DNA of 64,000 nucleotides from positions 48,276,509 to 48,340,508 of the forward strand of contig NC_073307.1 in the NCBI RefSeq assembly GCF_027595985.1, written 5' to 3'. The position numbers and the translations under genes are program-made. The notes below the pieces were generated by a model. The model was not told the DNA's origin and made no database searches. It saw nothing but the letters and a program-made list of their open reading frames with translations. Source of the DNA: Sorex araneus. Lineage: Eukaryota; Chordata; Mammalia; Eulipotyphla; Soricidae. How positions within the stretch are numbered: the stretch's first letter is position 1; each line of letters starts with the position of its first letter. Positions 42,691 through 54,917 of the stretch are shown here, one piece after another.

Positions 42691-43203
42691 GTTGTTGTGG
42701 TGGTATGAAAGAGGGCCCTTGAAGATGAGTATCCCTGTTTCCTTTTTGTTGTGAAAAAGGATTGTGGATAGGCTCAGTTACTAGTGGTTGGCTTTTTACT
42801 TGCAGGTTGTAGAACCTGGTCTCCTACTGAGATGTTTCCTTAAATCCTTATGTGAAGTCTTGCGTTTTATTGTCCTACTGCTTGCGAATAGCTAGGATGT
42901 TAGTCTTGGATAGGATGTTGAGGAAACTACCTGCCGCCGCGTTAGTGGGTGCCGGCTGGTAATGAGGCCACGCCCACTTTTCTTAGGCCACGCCCCCTGA
43001 CGATTAGGCCATGCCCCTTTCCCACAACCCGACAGTGGTCAAGGGACTGTGGTCAGCGTGCCGGCCACTTGGCAGAAAGTCTGGAGGAGAGGGAAGCCCG
43101 GGGTGCTCAGAGCCGCGGAGCAGGCTGGGTCTGGAAGGGTGGGTCGAGGGAGCGTCACAGACCTTTGCCACTCTGCCAGCAGTCCGGAGGGGAGGGAAGC
43201 CCC
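42691..43203 (-). promoter_or_regulatory. 5' UTR / promoter region of L1-1, part-duplicated monomer
   Basis: CpG-rich leader before ORF1. The segment ending 'ggaggggagggaagcc' occurs twice (near 43,083-43,105 and 43,184-43,203), so this copy holds about 1.5 monomers where L1-2 holds one. Three copies of a 'ggccacgccc' box lie at roughly 20-base spacing (42,965-43,020). Confidence 0.7.
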
Positions 43204-44214
43204 TTACAAAGTTTTCATGATTGAGTTTCAGTCATACAATGATCAAGCACCCATCCTTCCACCAGTGTACATTTCCCACCACCCGTGTTCCCAATATCCC
43301 TCCCGTCATCCCCACCCGACCCGGCTCTATGTCTCTGTGACAGACACCTTTCTTCTGACTCTCTACTTTGGGGCATTATGGTTTGCAATAAAGATACTGA
43401 GAGGCCATCATATTTGGTCCTTAGTCTACTTTCAGCACATATCTCCTATCCTGAGTGATCCCTCCAACCATCATTGACTTAGTGATCCCTTCTCTATCCC
43501 AGCTGCTTTCTGCCCCAGCTTGTGAGGCAGGCTTCCAAGCATGGAGTAATCTTCCTGGCCCTTGTCTGTATTGTCCTTGGGTGTTAGTCTCATATTATGT
43601 AATTTTATATTCCACAAATGAGTGCAGTCATTCTGTGTCTGTCCCTCTCTTTCTGACTCATTTTACTTAGCATGATACTCTCCATGTTCATCCACTTATA
43701 AGAAAATTTTATGACTTCATCTTTCCTAACAGCTGCAAAGTATTCCATTGTGTAGATGTACCATGATTTATTTACCCAGTCATCTGTTTAGGGATGCTTT
43801 TCAGGTTGTTTCCAGATTCTGGCTATTGTGAACAGTGTTGCAATGAACATACAGGTGCAGACATCATTTCTAATGTGCTTTTTTGCACTCCCAGGATATA
43901 TTCCCAGAAGTGGTATTGCTGGGTTATATGGAAGCTCATATAACCCATTTTTTAAGGAATGCTCATATTGTTTTCCAGAAGGGGTGGACTAGTTCTTCTG
44001 GAGCATTCCCACCAACAATGAAAGAGTCCCATTCTCCCCACATCTGCACCAGCACTGATTGTTTATGCTCTTTTTGATGTGTGCCAGTCTCTGTGGTGTA
44101 ATGTAGGATAATGTTGGTTTGTTCTTTCTCCTTTGTCACAAAGAGCTTAGGTTTATTGGGTTATACCCATCACAATGCTTCCGAAGCACTCCCGTTTCCT
44201 CGGTATTCATCTTT
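43204..44214 (-). mobile_element. old L1 fragment between the two young L1s (copy B of 8,652-9,640)
   Basis: Matches 8,652-9,640 closely, including 'ccatcatatttggtccttag' and 'ctggactagttcttctggag'. About 1 kb separating two independent insertions. Confidence 0.88.
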
Positions 44215-44716
44215 TTTTTTTTTCTTATTCTTTTTTTTTATTTTTCATTGTGGAAAGTTACAAAGTTACAAAGTTTTCAGGTTTAAATCTCAGTTATACA
44301 ATGCTCGAATACCCATCCCTTCACCAGTGCTCATATTCCACCACCAAGAATCCCAGTATAGCTCCACCCCGCCCCCTCACACCCCAAACACCCCCACGCC
44401 CCTAGCCCCCCCACCCTAAGCCCCCCCGCCTGTGTAACTAATAAATTTCACTTTACTTTCACTTTGATTGCATACAATATTTCAACAAAACTCACTATTA
44501 TTGTTTGGAGAGTCTCTGCCCTAAAGTCAGACCTGCTGAAAAGGAAGCATTAGGTAATTTGTTTTCCATTGCTGAGGATGAAGAAGTGTGAGGTCGAGTG
44601 ACCACACTTAGCGGCCTCTCAGTTTTGGGTTTCTGTAATTTAGTATTTTAGTAACTAAGTCCAGAGAGATATCTGCCAGAAGTTGCATCGTTGCCAACTT
44701 GTACTTCTCAGTTACA

Positions 44717-47700
44717 TTATATTCCACATATGAGTGCAATCTTTCTATGTCTGTCTCTTTCTTTCTGACTCATTTCACTCAACATGATACTTTCCATGTT
44801 GATCCACTTGTATGCAAATTTCATGACTTCATGTTTCCTGACAGCTACATAGTATTCCATTGTGTAAATATACCAGAGTTTCTTAACCAATCATCGGTTT
44901 TCGGGCACTCTGGTTTTTTCCATATTGTGGCTATTGTGAACAGAGCGGCAATGAACATGGAAATGCAGATGTCATCTCTACTATACCTTTTTGCCTCTCC
45001 GGGATATATTCCCAGGAGTGGTATTGCTGGGTCAAATGGGAGCTCAATTTCTAACTTTTTGAGAATCGTCCATATTGTTTTCCAAAAGGGCTGAACCAGT
45101 CGGCATTCCCACCAGCAGTGAAGGAGAGTCCCTTTCTCCCCACATCCACGCCAACACCGGTTGCTTTTGTTTTTTGGGATGTGGGCCAGTCTCTGTGGTG
45201 TGAGATGATACCTCATTGTTTTTTTGATCTGCATCTCCCTGATGACTAGTGATGTTGAACATTTTCTCATGTGCCTCTGAGCCATTCGGATTTCTTCTTT
45301 GGAAAAGTTTCTGTTCATTTCATCAGCCCATTTTTTGATCGGGTTGGCAGTTTTCTTCTTGTGGAGTTCAACCAGTGCATTGTATATCCTTGTTATCAAC
45401 CCTTTATCGGATGGGTACTGCATAAATATCCTTTCCCATTCTGTAGACTGTCTTTGTATTTTGGTCACTGTTTCTTTTGAGTTGCAGAAGCTTCTTAGTT
45501 TGAGATAGTCCCATTTATTTATCTTTGTTTTCACTAGCTTAGCCAGTGGCGTGTCAGCTTTGAAGATACCTTTGGCTTCAATGTCCTGGAGGGTTTTGCC
45601 AACCTTATCTTCAATGTACCTTAGGGATTCTGGTCTGATGTTGAGGTCTTTAATCCATTTTGATCTGATTTTTGTACACGGTGATAGATGGAGGTCTAAG
45701 CCCATTTTTTTGCATGTAGCTGTCCAGTTTTGCCAGCACAATTTGTTAAACATGCTTTCCTTGCTCCACTTCACATTTCTTGCTCCCTTATCAAAGATTA
45801 GATGATCATATATTTGGGGGTGTATGTCAGAGTATTCAACCCTGTTCCATTGGTCTGCCGCTCTGCCTTTGTTCCAGTACCATGCTGTTTTAATGACTAC
45901 CGCTTTGTAGTAGAGTTGGAAGTTGGGGAGGTTAGTTCCTCCCATTTTCTTTTTCCCAAGGATTGCTTTAGCTATTCGTGGGGGCTTATTGTTCCATATG
46001 AATTTCAGGAGCGCTTGCTCCATTTCTTTGAAGAATGTCAAGGGTATCCCTATAGGGATCGCATTGAATTTGTACAATGCTTTGGGGAGAATTGCCATTT
46101 TGACAATATTAATTCTTCCAATCCATGAGCAGGGGATGTCTTTCCATTTCCTCGTGTCCTCTTTTATTTCCTGAAGTAGTGTTTTATAGTTTTCATTATA
46201 CAAGTCCTTTACCTCCTTTGTTAAGTTGATTCCGAGGTATTTGATTTTTTGAGGCGCAATTGTGAATGGGATTGCTTTTCTCAGGTCACTTTCTTCTCTC
46301 TCATTATTTGCATATAGGAAAGCCATGGACTTTTGGGTATTGATTCTATAGCCTGCAACTTTACTGTACGAGTCTATTGTTTCTAGGAGTTTCTTGGTAG
46401 AGGTTTTAGGGTTCTCTAAGTATAGTATCATATCATCTGCGAATAGTGAGAGCTTGATTTCTTCCTTTCCTACCTGAATGCCCTTAATGTCTTTTTCTTG
46501 CCTAATCGCTATTGCAAGTACTTCCAGTACTATTTTGAACAGAAGTGGAGAGAGTGGGCATCCTTGTCTCGTCCCTGTTCTCAGAGGGAAGGCTCTTAGT
46601 TTTTCCCCATTGAGGATAATGCTTGCCATAGGCTTGTGATAAATGGCTTTGACTATATTGAGGAAGGTCCCTTCTATACCTATTTTGGCTAGTGTTTTCA
46701 TCATAAACGGATGCTGGATCTTGTCAAATGCTTTCTCTGCATCTATTGATATGATTATATGATTTTTATCTTTTCTTTTGTTGATATGGTGGATTATGTT
46801 GATTGATTTCCGGATGTTAAACCATCCTTGCATCCCCGGGATGAATCCCACTTGGTCGTGGTGTATGATCTTATTGATAAGTTGTTGAATTCTATTTGCT
46901 AATATTTTGTTGAGAATTTTTGCATCTGTGTTCATCAGGGATATTGGCCTGTAGTTTTCTTTTTTTGTGGTGTCTTTGTTTGCTTTTGGTATTAGGGAGA
47001 TATGAGCCTCATAGAAACTGTTATGGAGGGTTTCTGTTTCTTCAATTTCCTGGAAGAGCTTGAGAAGGACTGGCAAAAGGTCCTCTTTAAATGTTTGGAA
47101 GAACTCACTAGTGAATCCGTCTGGACCTGGGCTTTTGATTTTGGGGAGACTTTTGATTACCATTTCAATTTCCTTGATGTTAATTGGACTATTCAGGTAC
47201 TCCAGGTCTTCTTGGTTCAGCCTTGGGAGATTATAGGAGTCGAGGAATTTATCCATTTCTTCTAGATTCTCTTGTTTCGTGGCATAGAGATTTTCAAAGT
47301 AGTCTCTGATGATCTTTTGAATTTCATTGGTTTCTGTCGTGATGTCCCCCTTTTCATTTCTGATTCAGCTTATAAGGATTCTCTCTCTCTCTTTCTTTGT
47401 GAGTCTTGCTAGTGGTTTATCAATCTTGTTTATTTTCTCGAAGAACCAGCTCTTGGTTTCATTGATCTTCCGGATTGTCTTTTGGGTTTCCATGTCATTA
47501 ATTTCTGCTCTAAGTTTTATTATCTCTTTCCTTCTGCCTGGTTTTGGCTCCTTTTGTTGGTCCTTTTCTAAGGTCTTGAGCTGTGAAGTCAAGTTATTTT
47601 TGTGGGCCCTTTCTTCCTTCCTGAGATATGCTTGCAGAGCTATAAATTTTCCCCTTAAAACGGCTTTAGCTGCGTCCCACAGGTTTTGGTAGCTCGTGTC

Positions 47701-48534
47701 TTCATTCTCATTTGTTTCTAGGTACCTTTTGATTTCTTCCTTGATTTCCTTCCTGACCCACTCATTGTTCAATATCGAGCTATTTAATTTCCAGGTGTTT
47801 GATTTGGTTTTCTGCATCTGTCCACAGTTAAGTTTTATCTTCAGTGCATCATGGTCTGAAAAGATAGCTGGTACAATGTCTATCTTGTTGATTCTGTTGA
47901 GGTATGTTGTGTGGCCCAGCGCATGGTCTATTCTGGAAAATGTTCCATGTGCACTGGAAAAGAATGTGTATTCCTTTTTTTGGGGATATAAAGCCCTGTA
48001 TAGATCTATTAGCCCTCTCTCTTCTATTTCTTCCTTCAAAGCCAGTATTTCATTGGTGAGTTTTAATCTTCTAGATCTGTCCAGAGGAGACAGTGCAGTG
48101 TTGAAGTCTCCAACTACTATTGTGTTGCTCGAGATGTCCTTCTCGAGGTCTCTTAGCAGCTGTTGTAGGTATTTAGCTGGTCCCTCATTGGGTGCGTAGA
48201 CATTTAGGAGTGTGATTTCTTCCTGATGTACACATCCCTTGATTAATAAAAAGTGGCCTTCACTATCCCTTCTAATCTTTTTCAACCTGAAGTCTATGTT
48301 GTCCGATACTAGTAAAGCCACTCCGGCTTTCTTGAGGGAGTTGTTTGCTTGCAGGATTGTTTTCCATCCTTTGACTTTGAGTCTGTGTTTGTTCTGGCTA
48401 TTCAGATGTGTTTCTTGCAGGCAACAGAAGGTTGGGTTGAGTCCCTGAATCCATTTTGCCAGTCTGTGTCTCTTAATTGGTGAATTCAGACCATTGACAT
48501 TAAGGGAGATTATTGTTATGGGATTTTGTGCCGT
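44717..48534 (-). pseudogene. L1-2 ORF2 (endonuclease-reverse transcriptase) with three lesions
   Basis: Otherwise complete, about 1,270 codons. Lesion 1: the ORF2 start codon is ACG (48,534-48,532) where L1-1 has ATG. Lesion 2: in-frame TGA at 47,365-47,367 between the endonuclease and RT, shared with L1-1. Lesion 3: a one-base deletion near 44,883 shifts the frame after DDWL, about 55 codons before the normal stop (44,717-44,719). The endonuclease keeps GDFN and SDH. The RT block (47,256-44,845, 803 codons open) keeps [13 protein letters not shown] and the C-terminal CWRGCG...HCWW zinc-knuckle-like region. Confidence 0.93.
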
Positions 48535-48577
48535 CTTTGTGCAAGGGTTTTTTGTGCTTGTAGAGGTTGTTCTTGTC

Positions 48578-49507
48578 TTACAATAGCCCCTTTAGTGCTT
48601 CTTTTAGGTTTGGTTTTGAGTCTATGAAGTTCCTGAGCTGTTGTTTATCCCCAAAGTAGTGTATGATTCCTTCTAGTTTGAATGAGAGTTTAGCCGGATA
48701 AAGTATTCTTGGTGAAGCGTTGATTTCATTGAGTTTTTTCACTATATCCCACCATTGCCTTCGAGCTTGGAGGGTTTCCTCTGATAGATCTGCTGTGAGC
48801 CTAAGGGGTGCTCCTTTGTATGCGATTTCCTTCTTGGACCTTGCTGCTTGGAGTATTGTGTCTCTCTGGAAGATGTCCATCATTGTAACTATGATATGTC
48901 TTGGGGTTTTTCTGTTAGGATCTCTTTTAGCTGGCACTCTCCGGGCGCCTTGAATCTGGATGCCTGCATTGTCCAGCTGTGGGAAGTTTTCCGCAATGAT
49001 TTGTTTGACTGTGTCTTTTTCGTTGGGGTTGGTTCCCTGTGGTTCTGGTAGTCCAATGATTCTAATGTTGTTCCTCTTGAATTCATCCCCTAGGACTCTG
49101 ATTCTGGCTAGAGCTATTTTGAGGTCTCTTGCCATGGTTTGATGTTGCCTGTAGGCCTCTTGCAGCTCATCTTCAAGCATACTGATTCTGTCTTCGGCTG
49201 CAGTCATCCTATTGTTGAGGGCAGTCAGAGAGTTTTTGATTTCATGTACGGAATCCTTCATTTCTTTTTGAAGGTTTTTTATTTCTGCTCTCATTTCTTC
49301 CCGTATTTTGTCGGCTGTCTGTTGTATTGTTTCTGCCAGGTCTTCCTTGAAGTTGTCCATCTTTGCATTGAGTTGATTGAACATGTTGAGGATTTCAAGT
49401 CTGAATTCTTTCTCAGAGAGGTCAAGTTTGTAGGAGGCGCCCATTGAGGTTTCCGGACTCCTTTGATCGTCCTCTGGTTGCAATGGGGATTTTCGCTGTT
49501 TCTTCAT
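48578..49507 (-). CDS. L1-2 ORF1 protein (ORF1p), intact
   Basis: 309 aa, close to the usual mammalian length of about 340. ORF1p is the RNA-binding trimeric chaperone that coats L1 RNA in the cytoplasm. Domains: charged N-terminus (1-35), heptad-rich coiled coil (about 40-140, ending [13 protein letters not shown]), an RRM-like domain starting [10 protein letters not shown] (about 150), and a C-terminal domain with PRHIIV (about 208) and YPAKLSF. No stop or frameshift. The ORF2 start position lies about 43 bases downstream, the usual bicistronic arrangement. Confidence 0.93.
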   Translation of the reverse strand: MKKQRKSPLQPEDDQRSPETSMGASYKLDLSEKEFRLEILNMFNQLNAKMDNFKEDLAETIQQTADKIREEMRAEIKNLQKEMKDSVHEIKNSLTALNNRMTAAEDRISMLEDELQEAYRQHQTMARDLKIALARIRVLGDEFKRNNIRIIGLPEPQGTNPNEKDTVKQIIAENFPQLDNAGIQIQGARRVPAKRDPNRKTPRHIIVTMMDIFQRDTILQAARSKKEIAYKGAPLRLTADLSEETLQARRQWWDIVKKLNEINASPRILYPAKLSFKLEGIIHYFGDKQQLRNFIDSKPNLKEALKGLL

Positions 49508-49929
49508 GTTGTTTGTGGTGATATGAAAGAGGGCTCTTGATGATGAGTGTCCCTGTTTCCTTTTGTTGCGAAAAAGGATTGTGGATAGGCTCAGTTACTA
49601 GTGGTTGGCTTTTTACTTGCCGGTGTAGAACCTGGTCTCCTACTGAGATGTTCTTATGTGAAGTCTTGTGTTTTATTGTCCTACTGCTTGCGAATTGCTA
49701 GGATGTTAGTCTTGGATAGGATGTTGAGAAAACTACTTTCCGCCGGCAATGAGGCCACGCCCACTTTTCTTAGGCCACGCCCCTTGGTGGTTAGGCCACG
49801 CCCCTTTCCCACAGACCTTTGCGGGAAGACAGGACGGCGGCGGCGCTTGGGGTCGGCGTGCCGGCCACTCGGCCGGCAGTCCGGAGGGGAGGGAAGCCCG
49901 GGGTGCTCAGGGCCGCGGAGCAGGCTGGA
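49508..49929 (-). promoter_or_regulatory. 5' UTR / promoter region of L1-2
   Basis: CpG-rich leader of about 420 bases. Three direct repeats of 'aggccacgccc' at 49,752, 49,772 and 49,793 (about 21-base spacing) read GGGCGTGGCC in the sense direction, resembling KLF/Sp-type GC boxes. It ends in a single copy of the 'ggaggggagggaagcc' monomer element. Promoter role inferred from position. Confidence 0.65.
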
Positions 49930-50640
49930 GGTATTCATCTTTAATTTCTCTATGCTCTGCTTTCTCTATCTGTTAATCACTCATTCTCCCTAACCAGAGC
50001 ATGTGACTTGTAAGGTCAGATCCTTCTAAGGACTCTGGATTCTGTCCTTGTAAGCGAAATATTGCTTTTCTCTTTCCCTTATGTCCTTTGCATACTTTAC
50101 TTTAGAGCAATGTCCTTCTTGTATAGATATGAGAAGACAGTCAATGCTATGCTTTTGTAACTTGGGCCATGATCCAAAGACTGAGAAATAAAGTTCCTGG
50201 AAGAGAGCAAAATAGGCCTCGTTCATGAGTGAATCTGCTGTATAACTGAATTCTAAATGTTAGAATTCCTGGAGTCATCTTTAATATTCTACAGCACCGA
50301 TATCCCAAGAGTAGCACACAATATTTGTTTGGGTTTAACAAGCATGTTAGTAATCTTTTATAAAAGCGACGATATATAGCAGTCTTCACACACTTTCCTC
50401 TAAGGAAACTTTATTGGACCATTTTTAGCGGATTATTTATAATAAGCTATACAAAATTAATTGCTTTGATTCCGCTTTGGGGGCTACATTTTGGGATTGG
50501 TGGTGTAAACATTCGAAATGTGGTGGGAAGGTGCAATCGTGGTGGAATTGGTGTTTGAATATTAACTATAATGAATTATTATGAACACATAAAAATAAAA
50601 TAACATTAGGAAAAAAATTAAACAATTAGTGTTAGTGGTG
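49930..50640 (-). repeat. LTR-like repeat, copy B counterpart of 9,546-10,359
   Basis: Resumes exactly at the right target-site duplication of L1-2 and follows copy A with few differences. Confidence 0.45.
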
Positions 50641-51150
50641 CGTAGCAAATGAGAAATTTCATTCACTGTTGGTGGGAATGCCACCTGGTTCAACCTGTAT
50701 TGAAGGCAGTATATAAGTCCCTGTCAAAAAAAGTCATTCTTGAAATCATCTATTTGACTTCTTGGCACCTTTTCCTAAAAAAAAGGGAACATTAATTTGA
50801 AAAGATACAGGCACAATCTATGTTTATTGTAGTGTTTAGTAAAATGTATCACTATCAAGATTTGGAAGCAATCCAAATGTACAAGGATAAATGACTGAAT
50901 CAGGAGGTTGCAATTTACTTGCTTAATGTATTACTATGCATCTGTAAGAGAAGAATAAATCATGAAATTCACCACACTGTGAATTGCACTGGAGAGTATC
51001 ATGTTGTGCTGTAAGTCAGAGGGAACAGAAAAAAAATACCATATGATCTTACTCATCTTTGGATTATAGAGAGACAAAACAAGGAAATAGACTGTGGAAC
51101 AATAAACATCCCATGGCACTGACTTAAAAGCATATTAAATATACAAAACA
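50640..51150 (+). mobile_element. old L1 3'-end remnant, copy B counterpart of 10,360-10,872
   Basis: Same sense L1 landmarks as copy A; no open frame. Confidence 0.75.
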
Positions 51151-51159
51151 TATTTAAAA

Positions 51160-52515
51160 CAAACACTGAGGAGTGAAAAAATACAAACGTGCGCACGTAC
51201 GTGGAAGGGGGTGATGTGGTGTGTGTTGTGTTTTTCTCGGGCTCTCAGGATGGCTCGCTCTCTTGCTTTCGCTGCTCGCGTTCGGTGCTCTTGAGCCACT
51301 GTGCATGGACCCGATCGGGATGGCTACTCCTTACGTTCTGCTTCTGTGTGTGCCACTATGCTCTCTTCTGTCTGTCTCTCTATCTCTGCCTCTGTCTCTG
51401 TAGTCTCTCCTCTGGTGTCTTCCGAACTCTCTCTGTCTCTGCTTCTGTGTCTTCTCTCTTGCTTCTGTGTCTTCTCTCTCGCTTCTAAGTCTTCGGTCCT
51501 TCTTCTGTGTCTTTCATCTTGCTTCTGTGTCTTCTCTCTCTTCTGTGTCTTCCCTCTCACTTCTGTGTCTTCTGTCTTGCTTCTGTATCTTTTCCTTGCT
51601 TTTGTGTCTTCCCGTTGCTTCCGTGTCTTCTCTCTCCTTTTGTGTCTTCTCTTCTTCTACTTTTCTTACAGTGTTAGTTTATATAGCAATCACATAGGGT
51701 GGTGACATAAAGGTGGGTTGAACATTAACATATCAGCAAAGAGGGGTAAGACCACTCCTCCAGGAGATTAACAAAATCTCATCTAAGGAGATTACTCCAG
51801 ATTAGTAGGAGATCCACTTAAGGGTGGTGTCCCATCTAGGGTGTGTTGCTTTCTTCTTTCCTCAGCTAGTAATCCACTTAAATAGTTATAGTAAATCTAC
51901 TTCAAATATTTCTAGCAATGTCATTCTATATGAGCACAATAAGATATGTATCAGACTTAACGTTTGGTTCTTCCTGAGGACATTCACTATATATTCCAGA
52001 GCACAGTCCTCAGGCCAGGGTAGTCTTGCTAACCCCAGCAGGGTCCTAGTCTCATCGTTACTTTTGGATCATGACAGCATTTGTCTATGACCATGCTCTC
52101 AACTAATAGTTGAGTATTCTGGTGCTTTGGCCTGGCCCATTTTAATGCCAGGGTAGCTCGTGGCTTGCCCTGGGTCCATTCCGTCCCTCATCGGGACCCT
52201 GCTTTTGGGGTGCTAGGAACTAAGGGAAACTGAGTTGAGAAAGCAGATGCCCAGGAGTAAATATTATTGGAGTCAATTAGCTCCCAAGTTACAAAGCATA
52301 TTAACTGTCTTCCTGTGTCCATACAGAAAGGACATTGCTTTAAGGTAAACTAAGTTCCCTGTGGCAAGGCTGAAAGGACAAACCCAATGTTATCCTACAG
52401 AGGAGCGTGAAAGGGAAGATTACACTAGAGATAATATGGGAACTCTGATGGAGAGTTATGGGCATATTCGTGGTGGTTGTGCATAGCAATTTTCTACATA
52501 AATAACACAAACAGC
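51160..52515. mobile_element. probable LTR remnant, copy B counterpart of 10,880-12,245
   Basis: Same layout of leader, pyrimidine array and right part. The array (51,365-51,660) is shorter and contains a divergent unit 'gcttctaagtcttcggtcct' not seen in copy A. Confidence 0.45.
51365..51660. repeat. CT-rich minisatellite, copy B
   Basis: About 12 units of the 20-base CT-rich repeat; it lacks one of the two 50-base higher-order units of copy A. Confidence 0.88.
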
Positions 52516-52769
52516 TTTACGATAATATAAAAAATAAAATAAATAAAATGCATGCAATATTTCATATATTTTTAACGAAAAGATGTGTCAGTACATCTTT
52601 AGAAGAATAAATTTTGGTAATGGCAACACATTTGAATAATACTATTGGAGATGTACTGAAGTAAAATATATTTTAATTTTTATAGTTTTGCTTTCTTTTT
52701 ATTTGCTTATTGTAAGTATTAAAATGCTAAAACATTTTTGATTCCATTGAAAAATATCACCTTACTGAT

Positions 52770-52938
52770 TTTTTTTTTTACTTTTTGGGTCACATCTGGT
52801 GACACACAGGTGTTACTCCTGTGTGTTACTCCTGGCTCTGCACTTAGGAATCACTCCTGCTGGTCAGGGGACCATATGGGATGCTGGGAATCAAACCCGG
52901 GTTGACTGCATGCAAGGCAAACACCCTACACTCTGTAA
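52770..52938 (-). mobile_element. SINE, copy B counterpart of 12,506-12,672
   Basis: Antisense short form; retains the duplicated 'tgttactcc' segment and has lost part of 'ggcggtgctcagg'. Confidence 0.85.
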
Positions 52939-53390
52939 ACTTACTGATTTTTAAAAAGACATGTGTGGTGGTACTGTAGAACTTTTTAAATATTTCTTAT
53001 GAAGCTCTAATAAATTTTGTTATTATAGATAACCATAAAAATATTATTTTACTGCTGTAAGGCATTCCTTAATTAAAAATATCAGTTTTTAAAAGTGTAT
53101 AACATGGATAAGGATTTTAAAGTTATATGAATACTTACATATATTAGACATAGAAAATAACAGAAATAATAATGAATCTAATAGATATTTAACTGACTAA
53201 AGGGAAAAATCAGTATGTCTCAAGGAATAAAAATATATATGCTAGCAAGGATGAGTAGAAATACATGCAATAAAAAGAAGGACTGCAGTGCTGATCTTAA
53301 AAGGCAATATAGTTAGCAAATAATCCAAATGAGGATAATTAAAATGAAGGAAAAAATTTGTTGAAAGACCAAGAAGAAATTTACTATTAC

Positions 53391-53465
53391 TACTTGGCCT
53401 TTTTGCTAAGATCAAGTTCTCTTGTCAATTTATTACCTGATTTATCTCTGAGAGTAATGTATTTT
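53391..53465 (+). pseudogene. U2 snRNA pseudogene, copy B
   Basis: 'ttggcctttttgctaagatc' then 'aagttctcttgtcaatttat'; the same internal deletion as in copy A (13,124-13,205), plus private substitutions. Confidence 0.78.
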
Positions 53466-53617
53466 CTAAAATATTGTCTTTAAGGACAACAAATTTCTTT
53501 TAAATTTATTTAGAATTTTTTGGCATACAATTAATGGTTTCCCATGAACACATTTCATTCACAAAGAATTCAACTTTTAGTGTTGGAGTCAATGTAGTAA
53601 ATACAAATGTTGACTTG

Positions 53618-54190
53618 TTTTGGTTTTATTTGTGGAGGAATACCCGATTTGCTTTGGAGGCCAGGATTATTCCCGGCTCTGCTCAGGGCACATGCAAGCT
53701 TGGTATCAAACTCAAGACTCCAAACACTAGGCATGGTGTTAAAAGTTGAGCCAAACCCCAAGTCATATAAGATTATTTTTAATTTTTATTTTATTAAAAC
53801 ACCATAATTTGCAAAGTTATTCATAGTCGGGTTTTAGACATACACAAAACATTTCAACACTGATTCCACCACTAATGTCAACTTCCCCCCACTGGTCTTC
53901 CCAGGTTCCTCTCTTACACTCCCCAGTCCCCCCCTGCTGTCTTGACAGGCACCTTTTAAAGTCTGGGTCTTATGATATCAGTGTTGTTGACTCAGGTTTG
54001 GATAGTCAGTTCTATAATTCCTTAACACCATTATTCCTTATCTGAATCCTCTTGATCCCGTTTCCCCTTTGTTTCTCATCAGTCTCCTCTCCCCTCGACT
54101 TCTTTTCTTCTCTTTATACTGTGGACCAAGGGTTATCTAAATATCCCTTCTTCAAACCATTGTATTCCATCATCCAGTTGTGGTTGATTA
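53618..54190 (-). mobile_element. old SINE remnant plus old L1 3' UTR, copy B
   Basis: Counterparts of 13,350-13,505 (here 53,618-53,762) and 13,506-13,935 (here 53,770-54,190). Confidence 0.6.
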
Positions 54191-54234
54191 ATATTAATAA
54201 AATAAAATAAAAAATAATATCAACTACCATGATA

Positions 54235-54910
54235 TTAATTTTTAATGATGAGCATCTTTACTTTTATAAAGTTGGAATGCAATATTATTGAAATCTAAAT
54301 AAATTAGAAAATATAAAACTCCCAGGACTAAAAAAAACAGAGACACAGAAAAGATATAAGCACTCCTATGTTCCTTGAATCTTTTTTGACAATAGCCAAT
54401 ATCTAGAATCAACCTAAGTTCCCAGTAACAGCTGATTGAATAAAGAAGCTATGATATACATACAGAATGGAATATAGTAGGCCAAAAGAAAAGATAAAAT
54501 CATGCAATTGGCTTGAACGGGTGAACGGGTCTGGAGAATATCATGCTGAACAAAATGAATCAGATTCAAAATGATCTCACTCATATGCTGGATTAAAAAA
54601 ACATAGTAAAGGGATAACTAATGCATGATAACAATAGATATAAAAGAGCAGAAGAACTGGTTCTTCGTAGGAAGCTTGCCATTGTGGGTCACAGGTCAGG
54701 GAAAGAACCACTATGCTAATGATAGAGGAAAGTGGTCATTTGGACAAGGCCTGGATGCTGAAAGAAGGTAAAGCGATAAACATGATAACCTGTCAGTAAC
54801 AGTATTGTAAACCACCATGTCTAATAGGTAAAAGAAAAAGACAAGTTCTTGTCATAGAGGCAGGCCAGGAAATGGTAAAGTAACTGGGGACACTGGTGGA
54901 GGGAAGTGAA
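54235..54910 (+). mobile_element. old L1 3'-end remnant, copy B counterpart of 13,936-14,640
   Basis: Sense L1 landmarks as in copy A. An AATAA-rich stretch of about 45 bases just upstream (54,190-54,222) is private to copy B. Confidence 0.7.
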
Positions 54911-54917
54911 AGAACTG

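Larger units (their letters stand above)
36818..43203 (-). mobile_element. near full-length L1 (L1-1), copy B only
   Basis: Inserted into the old L1 fragment at the position matching 8,652 of copy A. Flanks ttacaaatttt (36,807-36,817) and ttacaaagtttt (43,204-43,215) form the target-site duplication. Order on the minus strand: GC-rich 5' UTR, ORF1 with nonsense changes, ORF2, 3' UTR, short A-rich tail. About 5.8 kb without the nested 602-base LTR. Copy A has the empty site. Confidence 0.95.
44215..49929 (-). mobile_element. near full-length L1 (L1-2), copy B only
   Basis: 5.7 kb on the minus strand with target-site duplication ggtattcatcttt (44,202-44,214 and 49,930-49,942). Contains 5' UTR, intact ORF1, ORF2 with three lesions, 3' UTR and a T-run (poly(A) on the minus strand). 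Copy A has the uninterrupted site at about 9,640. The youngest-looking L1 in the window. Confidence 0.96.
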
